The position numbers were made by a program, and so were the translations under genes. From Devosia submarina (GTDB lineage Bacteria > Pseudomonadota > Alphaproteobacteria > Rhizobiales > Devosiaceae), in NCBI RefSeq assembly GCF_003056345.1, contig NZ_PYWB01000003.1, positions 124,001-188,000 of the forward strand: DNA of 64,000 nt, written 5' to 3'. The notes beneath the pieces are model-generated. The model had not been told where the DNA came from. It saw nothing but the letters and a program-made list of their open reading frames with translations, and did no database searches. Below are positions 1 through 7,689 of the stretch, piece by piece. Within the stretch, counting starts at the first letter, position 1. Every line of letters begins with the position of its first letter.

Positions 1-318
1 TGCGGCAATCCGAGCACCCATTGAATAACCAAGCACGGCTGCACGCTTGATCTCCAGATGATTCAGCAACGCGACGGCATCGCGCGCCATGTCGCTGGGA
101 TAATAGTCATCCGGGTCATGCGGCTTGTCGGATTGGCCATGCCCCCGATTGTCCAGGACAATCGCCTGGTAGCCAGCATCTGTCAGCGTTTCCACCCAGC
201 CCGTTTCGATCCAATTGACTTTGCCGCTTGAAGCGAAGCCATGGATGCACAGGACCGGCAGCCCCTTGCCAAACACTTCGTATGATAGGGTCAATTCACC
301 GGATTGAAATGTTGGCAT
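1..318 (-). CDS. alpha/beta hydrolase, C-terminal part outside the window
   Basis: This minus-strand gene starts with ATG at 318 and runs off the left edge, so only the first 106 residues are visible. They hold the standard start of an alpha/beta-hydrolase fold: the oxyanion-hole motif HGFAS at residues 26-30, the strand and loop DNRGHGQSDKP at 56-66, and the nucleophile elbow GYSMG at 97-101 with Ser99. The Asp and His of the triad would lie beyond the window. The substrate cannot be told from this part; hydrolases and haloperoxidase-like esterases share these motifs. It is divergent from the zinc-finger gene at 488. Confidence 0.85.
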   Translation of the reverse strand, partial: MPTFQSGELTLSYEVFGKGLPVLCIHGFASSGKVNWIETGWVETLTDAGYQAIVLDNRGHGQSDKPHDPDDYYPSDMARDAVALLNHLEIKRAAVLGYSMGARIAA

Positions 319-487
319 GGCTGGCTCCTGTCTCGTTGCCCCTTATGCCACGAGCCTCGCGCCCTCAGTAGACCTCATCTTGCGCTTGTTGAAGCACAAG
401 GTCGCGGCAAGGTGCGCAACCACTTCCCTTAGCCGGGCCCTTCCACTATGGTCCGGCCAACGCAAAACACGGCATCAGGTCATCGCC

Positions 488-733
488 ATGGCAAACAATT
501 CCACGCCCCATTTTCACAACACCGAAGGCCTGCGCCAAATCGAAGTGGGATCAAAGGAATTCCAGTGTGTCGGCGCCCTACCCCCGTTTGATCATCCCCA
601 TATCTATCTCGACATGGGCAAAGACAACGAAATCGTCTGCCCTTATTGCTCGACCCATTACATCTATAGCTCGCGTCTTTCGCCCGGCGCGTCAAACCCG
701 CCCTCGGCGATGTTCCAATCCGACGCTGCCTAG
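488..733 (+). CDS. zf-CHCC zinc-finger protein (NDUFS6-like)
   Basis: This 81-residue protein matches the small zf-CHCC family, related to the mitochondrial complex I subunit NDUFS6. Likely zinc ligands are visible: Cys27, His36 in the DHPHIYLDM segment, and Cys51/Cys54 in CPYC. I chose ATG 488 because the longer frame from 317 adds residues unlike the family. The short Ser/Pro-rich tail is typical. Homologues in alphaproteobacteria are often annotated only as zinc-finger domain protein; a role in complex I assembly is inferred from the eukaryotic relative. The monooxygenase follows 9 nt downstream, so the two are probably cotranscribed. Confidence 0.85.
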   Translation: MANNSTPHFHNTEGLRQIEVGSKEFQCVGALPPFDHPHIYLDMGKDNEIVCPYCSTHYIYSSRLSPGASNPPSAMFQSDAA

Positions 734-742
734 CGTCGGCTC

Positions 743-1924
743 ATGCCGGGCGACGGCAAGATTTTCTACATCGCTGGCGCGGGCATCACTGGCCTGACGC
801 TTGCGCTTTCCCTGGCGAAGTTCGGCGCCAGCGTGGTTGTGCTTGAACGAAGCCAAAGCCTCTCCGAATTTGGTGCAGGGCTTCAGATCAGCCCTAACGC
901 CCGGCTGCTTCTGAATAGGCTCGGGCTGGATGATGCGATATCGGCGCGTAGCATCGAACCCACAGGGATCGACATATACCCATTCCGCCGGCCTGCTCCA
1001 CTGGTCACTCTTGAACTCGGCAGCATCATGCGCGAGCGTTTTGGCTCACCCTACGCCGTCATGCATCGAGCTGATCTTGCCGATGTGCTCTTTAAGGCCG
1101 CCCGGCGTTTTGCCAACATAAACATGATCTTTGGTGTCGGCAGTTGGGGCGCATTCTCCGACGAGCGCGGCGTAACTGTTTCGGTGGCCGAAGCCGATGG
1201 TCAATCCCGCACCGGCCGGGCCGACGCATTGATCGGCGCCGATGGTGTTCATTCCCTCACCCGCCGAACTCTGCTGCAAGGGCGCCAGGCACGTCGTCAG
1301 GGTCGCACCGCCTGGAGAACCTTGCTGCCCTGGAGCAGCATAGAGGGCCATCTAGCGCTCGATCGGGTGTCCGTACTGTTTGGACCCGGCTTCCATCTTG
1401 TGTGCTATCCGCTCCCACACCGGCAACAGGTCAATCTGGTGATGTTCTTGAAGAACACAGGTGCGGAGCCCCTGTCTGAGCCGGTCCTCCCAAGATCGGT
1501 GCACAAGAGCACGCACATTGCGGCGCTGCTGGCCGCTGCCGAAAACACATGGACGGCTTGGCCGCTTTATACGGTAGCCGCTTCCGCCTGGTTCAAGGGC
1601 AATATCGGCCTTGCGGGCGATGCCGCGCACGCCATGGTGCCGTTTCAGGCTCAGGGCGCCGCAATGGGCATTGAAGATGCGGCCGTACTTGCACCTCTTC
1701 TGGTACGGCATGGAAGCGCCGCTGAGGCCTTCGCGCGCTATCAGGATATCCGGCAGAGCCGCGTCAATCGCGTTCGACGGATATCCGAGATGAACGGACA
1801 CATCTTTCACATGGAAGGCCCATTCCGCCTCGCTCGCGACCTCGCAATCTCGCTGCAGGGCAGCCAAGGCCATATCCGCCGCCTCAGTTGGCTCTATGCC
1901 CACGACGCGGGAGTGGTGCCTTGA
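743..1924 (+). CDS. FAD-dependent monooxygenase (UbiH/salicylate hydroxylase-like)
   Basis: The 393-residue protein has all three hallmarks of class A flavoprotein monooxygenases: the Rossmann GAGITG motif at residues 12-17 with Glu35 ending the second strand, the DG motif GADGVHS at 165-171, and the FAD ribityl-binding GD motif around 290-300 (LAGDAAHAMVP). Such enzymes use NAD(P)H and O2 to hydroxylate aromatic or quinone-like substrates. There is no membrane segment. The substrate is not evident; the family includes salicylate, 6-hydroxynicotinate and ubiquinone-ring hydroxylases. It starts 9 nt after the zinc-finger gene and is followed by an MFS pump. Confidence 0.85.
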   Translation: MPGDGKIFYIAGAGITGLTLALSLAKFGASVVVLERSQSLSEFGAGLQISPNARLLLNRLGLDDAISARSIEPTGIDIYPFRRPAPLVTLELGSIMRERFGSPYAVMHRADLADVLFKAARRFANINMIFGVGSWGAFSDERGVTVSVAEADGQSRTGRADALIGADGVHSLTRRTLLQGRQARRQGRTAWRTLLPWSSIEGHLALDRVSVLFGPGFHLVCYPLPHRQQVNLVMFLKNTGAEPLSEPVLPRSVHKSTHIAALLAAAENTWTAWPLYTVAASAWFKGNIGLAGDAAHAMVPFQAQGAAMGIEDAAVLAPLLVRHGSAAEAFARYQDIRQSRVNRVRRISEMNGHIFHMEGPFRLARDLAISLQGSQGHIRRLSWLYAHDAGVVP

Positions 1925-2063
1925 CCGCCCGTTTATCCACCGGAACATCAAACAAGTGTGGAACCTTGGCTCCCGGTTCACTCTTGCGTTGGTAGTCCTG
2001 CCTGTGTCAACTGCGCGGCACATTCCGAGACGCATTCGGATAAAGCGAGATTAGCGCCCAAGC

Positions 2064-3374
2064 ATGCAAGCTTCGACCCGCTCACGCCTGACACTTACCT
2101 GCATCTTGGTGACGATCCTGCTGGACATGATCGGCGTTGGCATCATTGTGCCGGTTCTTCCTGAGCTGCTGGAGGAACTGACCGGTGGGGGCGTGGCAAA
2201 CGCTGCCGTGATCGGCGGCTATCTCGTCTTCACATACGCCTTCATGCAGTTTGTGTTCTCCCCCGTGCTCGGCAATTTGTCGGACCGGTTCGGCCGGCGC
2301 CCAGTGCTGCTGTGCTCGCTGCTGGGGCTCACATTCGATTACCTCATGATGTCGATTGCGCCCGTGGTCTGGTATTTGTTCATCGGCCGCGTGATTGCAG
2401 GCATTGCGGGGGCAGCGCTGGCGACGGCAACCGCCTATATGGCCGACATCACCCCGCCCCATAAACGAACGCACCGTTTTGGCCTGATCGGCGCCGCCTT
2501 CGGTTTGGGCTTCATTATCGGCCCCGTTGTCGGCGGCGAACTTGGTGAAATTGGTCCCCGGGTTCCGTTTTATGCGGCAGCGGGTCTGGCCTTCGCCAAT
2601 TTCCTTTTTGGCCTACTGGTACTGCCCGAGAGCCTTCCAAAAGCGTCGCGTCGCAAGTTCGACATCCGCCGCGCCAATCCGTTCGGCGCCATTGTCTCCC
2701 TTCGCAAATACCCGGCAGTGCTTTGGCTACTAGCGGTCCTCTTCTTCCTGCAACTGACCACTCAGGCGCTGCCAAACGTATTCCCCTATTTTGCGGTGGA
2801 CGTTTTCAACTTCACTTCATCCTCGATTGGCCGAACACTGGGCGCTTTCGGAATCGGCTTCGCGATCAGCCAGGCCGTACTGGCGGCGCCTCTTTCCAAG
2901 CGCCTCGGCGAACCAGCGGTTGGGATTGTCGGCCTCCTGGCAGCGGCAATCGCCTTTATGGGTATGGCTTTTTCCGCCGACGTCTATCAGTTGTACCTGT
3001 TTATCGCCGTCGGGACGATCAGCGGGCTCGCCCCGCCTGCCATCAACGGCGTGCTGTCCCGGCAGGTGCCAGACAATTCTCAGGGCGAACTACAGGGGGC
3101 GGTCAATGCCGCCAGTTCCCTTGCGACAATCATCGGCCCCCTCGCTGCGACGCAGATTTTTTCCTATTATACCAGCGCACCCGAATCCGGCCACTACTTC
3201 CCCGGCGCCCCGTTTATCGCGAGCGGAATCGCTGTTCTTGTGTCCTTGATCCTTTTTGGAATTGCTGCATGGCGCTTCGAGCTGAGCCATCGTCCCAGTA
3301 TTGCAAACCACCCCGTGGTCCCCGAAATGGCGCCGCCTGGCCAAGTGCGAACGCCCCCGCTTGAGGACCAATAG
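2064..3374 (+). CDS. MFS efflux transporter, TCR/Tet family-like
   Basis: This 436-residue, twelve-helix major facilitator protein opens with the LDMIGVGIIVPVLP pattern of helix 1 (about residues 20-33), typical of TetA-type drug:H+ antiporters, and carries MFS motif A as GNLSDRFGRRP at 70-80 in the first cytoplasmic loop. It would export a small hydrophobic compound using the proton gradient. Whether it handles tetracyclines cannot be said; many chromosomal members of this group do not. It lies 139 nt after the monooxygenase and 5 nt before a GNAT gene. No strong Shine-Dalgarno precedes ATG 2064. Confidence 0.85.
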   Translation: MQASTRSRLTLTCILVTILLDMIGVGIIVPVLPELLEELTGGGVANAAVIGGYLVFTYAFMQFVFSPVLGNLSDRFGRRPVLLCSLLGLTFDYLMMSIAPVVWYLFIGRVIAGIAGAALATATAYMADITPPHKRTHRFGLIGAAFGLGFIIGPVVGGELGEIGPRVPFYAAAGLAFANFLFGLLVLPESLPKASRRKFDIRRANPFGAIVSLRKYPAVLWLLAVLFFLQLTTQALPNVFPYFAVDVFNFTSSSIGRTLGAFGIGFAISQAVLAAPLSKRLGEPAVGIVGLLAAAIAFMGMAFSADVYQLYLFIAVGTISGLAPPAINGVLSRQVPDNSQGELQGAVNAASSLATIIGPLAATQIFSYYTSAPESGHYFPGAPFIASGIAVLVSLILFGIAAWRFELSHRPSIANHPVVPEMAPPGQVRTPPLEDQ

Positions 3375-3379
3375 CCAGT

Positions 3380-3862
3380 ATGCAGATTCGTCTTGCCCAA
3401 GAGGCTGATCAGAATGCGGTGGTCGGTATTGTAGCGCCAGTGCTGCAGGCAGGCGAAACTTATGCCATGCCGAGCGACTTCACTGACGAGCAGGCGCGGG
3501 ACTATTGGTTCAGCCCCGCTCACCAAGTGTTTGTCGCCCAAGAGAACGGCGCCGTGCTCGGCACCTATTACCTCAAGCCCAACCAGCTCGGTCCAGGAGC
3601 CCATGTCGCCAATTGCGGTTACATGACAGCGCCTGCGGCTCAAGGCAAGGGTGTAGCCCGCGCCATGTGCCAGCACTCCCTTGAGAGCGCCCGCGTACAT
3701 GGTTTTCGTGCCATGCAGTTCAACCACGTCGTCTCGACCAACGAGCGGGCTGTTCGCCTGTGGCAGTCACTTGGCTTTGCCATCGTGGGAACGCTGCCAA
3801 GCGCTTTCAATCACCCCGTGCACGGGTTTGTGGACAGCTACGTCATGTTTCGCGAGCTCTGA
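3380..3862 (+). CDS. GNAT family N-acetyltransferase
   Basis: A 160-residue single-domain GNAT protein. The acetyl-CoA pyrophosphate-binding motif A is seen as QGKGVA at residues 88-93 after a beta strand (NCGYMTAP), and the family helix and last strand follow (VRLWQSLGFAIVGTLP). These enzymes transfer an acetyl group from acetyl-CoA to an amine; the substrate is not predictable here. The C-terminal part resembles the phosphinothricin/YhhY-like subgroup, where strand 5 is followed by GFxxVG and a HPVHGFVDSYVM-like end. It begins 5 nt after the MFS stop, so the pair is likely cotranscribed. Confidence 0.85.
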   Translation: MQIRLAQEADQNAVVGIVAPVLQAGETYAMPSDFTDEQARDYWFSPAHQVFVAQENGAVLGTYYLKPNQLGPGAHVANCGYMTAPAAQGKGVARAMCQHSLESARVHGFRAMQFNHVVSTNERAVRLWQSLGFAIVGTLPSAFNHPVHGFVDSYVMFREL

Positions 3863-3933
3863 GAAAGGCCAGAGGTGTTGCCTTAGCCACGCCGACGCAG
3901 CTCCCAGCCTTCGCATTCGTGAACAACGCCCGC

Positions 3934-3958
3934 GGAACAAACCGAGTCTTCCCTAGTT
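3934..3958 (+). promoter_or_regulatory. EcfG-type general stress promoter, GGAAC-N17-GTT
   Basis: GGAAC at 3934-3938 is followed after exactly 17 nt by GTT at 3956-3958, the consensus for the alphaproteobacterial general-stress sigma factor EcfG (GGAAC-N16/17-GTT). It lies 23 nt upstream of the DUF6894 start codon, in a short intergenic gap. Binding is predicted, not shown. Confidence 0.65.
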
Positions 3959-3981
3959 CCCAGAAGGATAGGAGCTAGGAA

Positions 3982-4251
3982 ATGCCACGCTTTTTCTTTA
4001 ATCACACCACCAAGACTGGCGAGCACGAGATCGACATCGACGGCCTCAAATTGCCGTCGCTGAATAACGCCATCGAGGAAGCAAGCTTTGCGGCTCACGC
4101 TGCCGCCGCTCTCGCCGATGAACCAACTGAAGGCGTGTTTGAGATCGAGGACGAGGGTCGCGTTGTTGTTGCCCGCGTTCCCTATGTTGCTTCGCCGGAG
4201 GATGAACACCTAGAAGTTACCGAAGGCGAATCGGCCAAGGCTGAAATATAA
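3982..4251 (+). CDS. DUF6894 family protein
   Basis: This 89-residue acidic protein begins MPRFFFN, the hallmark opening of the DUF6894 family, which is abundant and uncharacterised in Hyphomicrobiales. It has no membrane segment or catalytic motif; the middle is Ala-rich and helical (EEASFAAHAAAALADE) and the end is strand-like (VFEIEDEGRVVVARVPYV). The start is ATG 3982 with a purine-rich AGGAGCTAGGA upstream. An EcfG-like promoter sits just before it and a strong hairpin terminator just after, so it is probably a monocistronic stress-induced gene. The function is unknown. Confidence 0.8.
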   Translation: MPRFFFNHTTKTGEHEIDIDGLKLPSLNNAIEEASFAAHAAAALADEPTEGVFEIEDEGRVVVARVPYVASPEDEHLEVTEGESAKAEI

Positions 4252-4277
4252 AAAAGCCCCGCAGATGCGGGGCTTTT
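4252..4277. terminator. bidirectional intrinsic terminator
   Basis: A perfect 11-bp stem (AAAAGCCCCGC at 4252-4262 and GCGGGGCTTTT at 4267-4277, loop AGAT) has runs of A and T at both ends. It sits directly after the DUF6894 gene and 10 nt past the gnd stop, so it can end transcription from both convergent genes. Confidence 0.9.
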
Positions 4278-4287
4278 GCTTTTGTGT

Positions 4288-5706
4288 TTACTTGCCCAGC
4301 GTCGATGGCCAGGTGCCATGCAGATCACCGCCACGGCCGGGGATCTCAAAGCCATGCGCGCCAAAGAAGTCGCGCTGGCCCTGGATCAGATTGGCCGTAC
4401 CCTGGGCCTGACGATAGCTGTCGAAATAGCTCAGCGCGGCCGAAAGGCAGATCATCGGGAACTCGCCGGTTGCAGCAGCCGCAACAACCTTGCGCAAGCT
4501 CGGGTGCGCGTCCTTCATTAGTTCAACAAAGTCCGGCACGACCAGCAGATTGACGTTGCCGCCCTTCTCATAGGCCGCCGACATCTGATCAAGGAAGCGC
4601 GAGCGAATAATGCAGCCGGCGCGCCAAATCTTGGCGATCGTTGCCAGCGGCAGGCCCCAGCCGTTTTCTTCCGAAGCCTTGGCGATCACGGCAAAACCCT
4701 GCGCGTAGGACACGATCTTGCCTGCCAGCAGCGCCTTCTCAAGGTCCGCAAGCGACACGTCGGTCCGGCTGCGGTTCGGCTTGCCATAGATGCCTTCAGC
4801 GGCGACGCGCTCATCCTTGCGCGCCGAGATCGAGCGAGCCGCCACGGCGCCTTCAATGGCCGTAGCCGGCACACCCATCTGCTGTGCTGCAATGGCGGAC
4901 CAGACACCCGTGCCCTTCTGCCCAGCCTTGTCCAGGATCAGCTCCACCAAAGGCCGGCCGGTCTGGTCATCGACAGCAGCCAGCACATGACCGGTGATTT
5001 CGATCAGGTAGGAATTGAGCGGACCCTTGTTCCATTCCTTGAACACGTCAGCGCATTCGCCGGGGCTCATGCCAAGCCCGTCGCGCATGACGCCATAGAC
5101 CTCGGCAATCATCTGCATGTCGCCATATTCAATGCCATTGTGGATGGTCTTGACGAAGTGCCCAGCACCACCCTCGCCGAGATAGGCACAGCAGCTTTCG
5201 CCATTGAACTTGGCAGCGATAGCCGTCAGCACGGCCTCCGCATTATGCCACTGCTCCTTGGAGCCGCCCACCATGATGGAAGGCCCATGGCGCGCGCCTT
5301 CTTCACCACCCGACACCCCAACACCGAGGTAACCAATGCCCTTGGGGCCGAGATAATCGAACCGGCGCTGCGTATCGGTGAACAGCGAATTGCCGCACTC
5401 GATAATGGCATCGCCCTGCTCAAGATGCGGCAGCAATTGCTCGATCATTGCGTCGACAGGCGCGCCAGCCTTGACCATGATAATGATGGAGCGTGGGCGC
5501 TTCACCGCCTGCACGAACTCGGCGAGGTCGTACTTGGCGATCGTCTTGCCATCCAGCCCCTGTTCCTTGGCCTCGGCGACGAACTCGTCGATACGACCGG
5601 GGGACCGGTTATGGACCGCAATCGTATAGCCTTTCTCTGCAATGTTGAGCGCCAGGTTCGAGCCCATCACCGCCAGCCCGATCAGGCCAATATCCGCAGT
5701 CGACAT
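4288..5706 (-). CDS. gndA: 6-phosphogluconate dehydrogenase, decarboxylating
   Basis: The 472-residue enzyme converts 6-phosphogluconate and NADP+ to ribulose 5-phosphate, CO2 and NADPH in the oxidative pentose phosphate pathway. The N-terminal Rossmann motif is GLAVMGSNLA at residues 10-19, with NRSP at 33-36 as the likely NADP phosphate-binding site. The substrate-binding segment SGGEEGARHGP at 132-142, catalytic Lys186 and Glu194 in HNGIEYGDMQ are intact. Length is that of the long dimeric form (about 470). It is transcribed away from a gluconate 5-dehydrogenase-like gene and gluconokinase, so the three can feed gluconate into this pathway. Confidence 0.97.
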   Translation of the reverse strand: MSTADIGLIGLAVMGSNLALNIAEKGYTIAVHNRSPGRIDEFVAEAKEQGLDGKTIAKYDLAEFVQAVKRPRSIIIMVKAGAPVDAMIEQLLPHLEQGDAIIECGNSLFTDTQRRFDYLGPKGIGYLGVGVSGGEEGARHGPSIMVGGSKEQWHNAEAVLTAIAAKFNGESCCAYLGEGGAGHFVKTIHNGIEYGDMQMIAEVYGVMRDGLGMSPGECADVFKEWNKGPLNSYLIEITGHVLAAVDDQTGRPLVELILDKAGQKGTGVWSAIAAQQMGVPATAIEGAVAARSISARKDERVAAEGIYGKPNRSRTDVSLADLEKALLAGKIVSYAQGFAVIAKASEENGWGLPLATIAKIWRAGCIIRSRFLDQMSAAYEKGGNVNLLVVPDFVELMKDAHPSLRKVVAAAATGEFPMICLSAALSYFDSYRQAQGTANLIQGQRDFFGAHGFEIPGRGGDLHGTWPSTLGK

Positions 5707-5902
5707 ACAGCGTCCTTCCGAAGGTCTTTCAGTCTATCCATGCGCCCAACGCATGCAGGGCGGTGGGGAACTGACCACAATTGCACCAAAGACGGAAGGC
5801 GGATTCTGGGGCAGAACGTCCAAAAATCGCTCCTGGTATGGAAGAATCTATTGCCTCCATGCAGACCCGCCCCTAGGGTCCGCCAACTTTAGGGAGGACC
5901 CC

Positions 5903-6667
5903 ATGGCGCCCAGTTTCGATCTAACCGGCAGACGCGCCCTGGTCACGGGATCCAGCCGGGGGCTTGGCCTTGCGATGGCGTCGGCCCTCGCTGGTGCAGG
6001 CGCCTCGATTGTCCTGAATGCCCGCGATGAAGTCGCCCTCGGCGCCGCTGCTGCCGATCTCGCCGCCACTGGGGCGGATGTTCACGCCCTTGCCTTCGAT
6101 GTGACCAGCGAAGAAAGCGTCACAGATGCCGTTATGCATTGTGAAAAGGAGATCGGGCCGATCGATATCCTGATCAACAATGCCGGCATACAGATCCGTG
6201 GTCCCTTGGAAGATTTCGCGTTCGACAAGTTCGAGCTGATGCTCTCAACACACGTCGTATCCACCTTTGCAGTGAGCAAGGCCGTAGCCAAGGGCATGAT
6301 AGGCCGCGGACATGGCAAGATCATCAACATCTGCTCAGTGCTGTCCTCGGCCGCACGGCCCAATGTTGCTCCATATGGAGCCGCGAAGGCCGCAGTGGCT
6401 AATCTTACCCGGGGTATGGCAGCCGATTGGGCACCGCGCGGGCTCAACATCAATGCCATAGCGCCGGGATACTTCAAGACCGAGCTCAACAAGGCGCTGA
6501 TTGCTGATCCCAAGTTCAACGATTGGGTAGAACAACGCACTCCACAAGGCCGCTGGGGTGAGGTTGAAGAGCTTGGCGGTGCCGCAGTTTTCCTAGCTTC
6601 CCCTGCATCCAATTTCATCAACGGCCACGTCCTCTATGTGGATGGCGGCTTTACAGCGGTAGTTTGA
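5903..6667 (+). CDS. SDR oxidoreductase, probable gluconate 5-dehydrogenase
   Basis: A 254-residue classical short-chain dehydrogenase. The cofactor motif is TGSSRGLG at residues 15-22, the NNAG motif is at 92-95, and the catalytic Ser145, Tyr158 and Lys162 are in place. The C-terminal half (IAPGYFKTE at 187-195, then RTPQGRWG and NGHVLYVDGG) closely follows E. coli IdnO, which interconverts gluconate and 5-ketogluconate. I chose ATG 5903 because AGGGAGGA lies 4 nt upstream. The next gene, 2 nt on, is gluconokinase, which supports a gluconate role. Other polyol or keto-sugar substrates cannot be excluded. Confidence 0.85.
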   Translation: MAPSFDLTGRRALVTGSSRGLGLAMASALAGAGASIVLNARDEVALGAAAADLAATGADVHALAFDVTSEESVTDAVMHCEKEIGPIDILINNAGIQIRGPLEDFAFDKFELMLSTHVVSTFAVSKAVAKGMIGRGHGKIINICSVLSSAARPNVAPYGAAKAAVANLTRGMAADWAPRGLNINAIAPGYFKTELNKALIADPKFNDWVEQRTPQGRWGEVEELGGAAVFLASPASNFINGHVLYVDGGFTAVV

Positions 6668-6669
6668 AA

Positions 6670-7212
6670 ATGACCTTGGTCCCTGCTCGCATCATCATCG
6701 TCATGGGCGTCAGCTCGTCCGGCAAGTCCACTATTGGCCAGTCCGTCGCACGGCGGCTACATGCGCCTTTCCTTGACGGGGACGGTTACCATCCACCCGC
6801 CAATGTGGAGAAAATGCGCGCCGGCATTCCGCTGGTGGATGAAGATCGCTGGCCGTGGCTTCAAAGTTTGGCAGAAGCGCTGCACAAGGCCGCCGCGCCC
6901 AAGGATGTAGCCGTCGGCGCCTGCTCCGCCCTGCGTCGGGTTTACCGCGACTATCTTGTGGAGAAGGCGGGCGAACCGATCCTGTTTGTTTATCTGCAGG
7001 GTAGCAAGGAGGTCATTGCCGAGCGCATCGCTCGCCGCAAGCACGAATACATGCCCGCAAGCCTGCTAGACTCTCAATTCGCCACACTGGAAGTGCCTGA
7101 CCCACAATCGGAGAACGTCCTGGTTGTTCCTGTTACCGACAGCGTCGACAAGATCACGACCAGTGTTGCCAAAGCAGTCGACCACCTCAAAAGCTTCAAG
7201 CGCTGGCAGTGA
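6670..7212 (+). CDS. gntK: gluconokinase, GntK type
   Basis: A 180-residue P-loop kinase that phosphorylates gluconate to 6-phosphogluconate. The Walker A motif is GVSSSGKST at residues 13-21. The family motifs DGDGYHPPAN at about 36-45 and GIPLVDEDRWPWL at about 52-64 identify the thermoresistant GntK family (160-180 residues) rather than the larger FGGY gluconokinase. ATG 6670 lies 2 nt after the SDR stop; an in-frame TTG at 6664 is a weaker option. Its product is the substrate of the divergently encoded 6-phosphogluconate dehydrogenase. Confidence 0.95.
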   Translation: MTLVPARIIIVMGVSSSGKSTIGQSVARRLHAPFLDGDGYHPPANVEKMRAGIPLVDEDRWPWLQSLAEALHKAAAPKDVAVGACSALRRVYRDYLVEKAGEPILFVYLQGSKEVIAERIARRKHEYMPASLLDSQFATLEVPDPQSENVLVVPVTDSVDKITTSVAKAVDHLKSFKRWQ

Positions 7213-7217
7213 TCGGC

Positions 7218-7688
7218 TCAGGTTTGAGGGAAACCTTCGGCTCTAGATAGGCTGGCATTATAGTACTGATCATCATCGGTCACTTCGCGGCCGATCCAAT
7301 CCGGCATTTGCACGTCCTGATCTTCATGGCTAAGTTCCACTTCCGCCATCACCAACCCTTGGTGCCGTCCGCCGAACTCATCGACCTCCCATGTCAGTCC
7401 GCCAAAAGGCACTAGATGTCGATGCTTCTCCAGCACATGCGGCTGGGCCATTGCGAGCAACTCGCGCGCGTCCTCTATCGGTATGTCATACTCGTACTCG
7501 GCCCGTGACATGCCCGAAACAGCGCCTTTTAGAGTGATTACAGCCTCCCGGTCATCCTTGGTGCGGACGCGCACAGTGGCTTTGGCATTCGAAGACAAAT
7601 AGCCCTGCCTGATGGCAATCCTCCTGGCTACAAGGGGTCGCCATCCCGCTCCAGTTACCAGAAACTTGCGCTCAATCTCTGTTGCCAT
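7218..7688 (-). CDS. CYTH domain protein (triphosphate tunnel metalloenzyme)
   Basis: A 156-residue single CYTH domain. The signature ExExK is present as EIERK at residues 4-8, and the domain alternates basic strands (VRVRTKDDREAVITLKG) with acidic ones (EVDEFGGRHQGLVMAEVELSHE), as expected for the cation- and triphosphate-binding tunnel. Family members hydrolyse inorganic triphosphate or act as class IV adenylate cyclases or thiamine triphosphatases; inorganic triphosphatase is the usual activity of small bacterial forms. ATG 7688 puts the motif at the N-terminus. It begins 1 nt after the CHAD gene ends, so the two are one operon. Confidence 0.9.
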   Translation of the reverse strand: MATEIERKFLVTGAGWRPLVARRIAIRQGYLSSNAKATVRVRTKDDREAVITLKGAVSGMSRAEYEYDIPIEDARELLAMAQPHVLEKHRHLVPFGGLTWEVDEFGGRHQGLVMAEVELSHEDQDVQMPDWIGREVTDDDQYYNASLSRAEGFPQT

Positions 7689-7689
7689 C

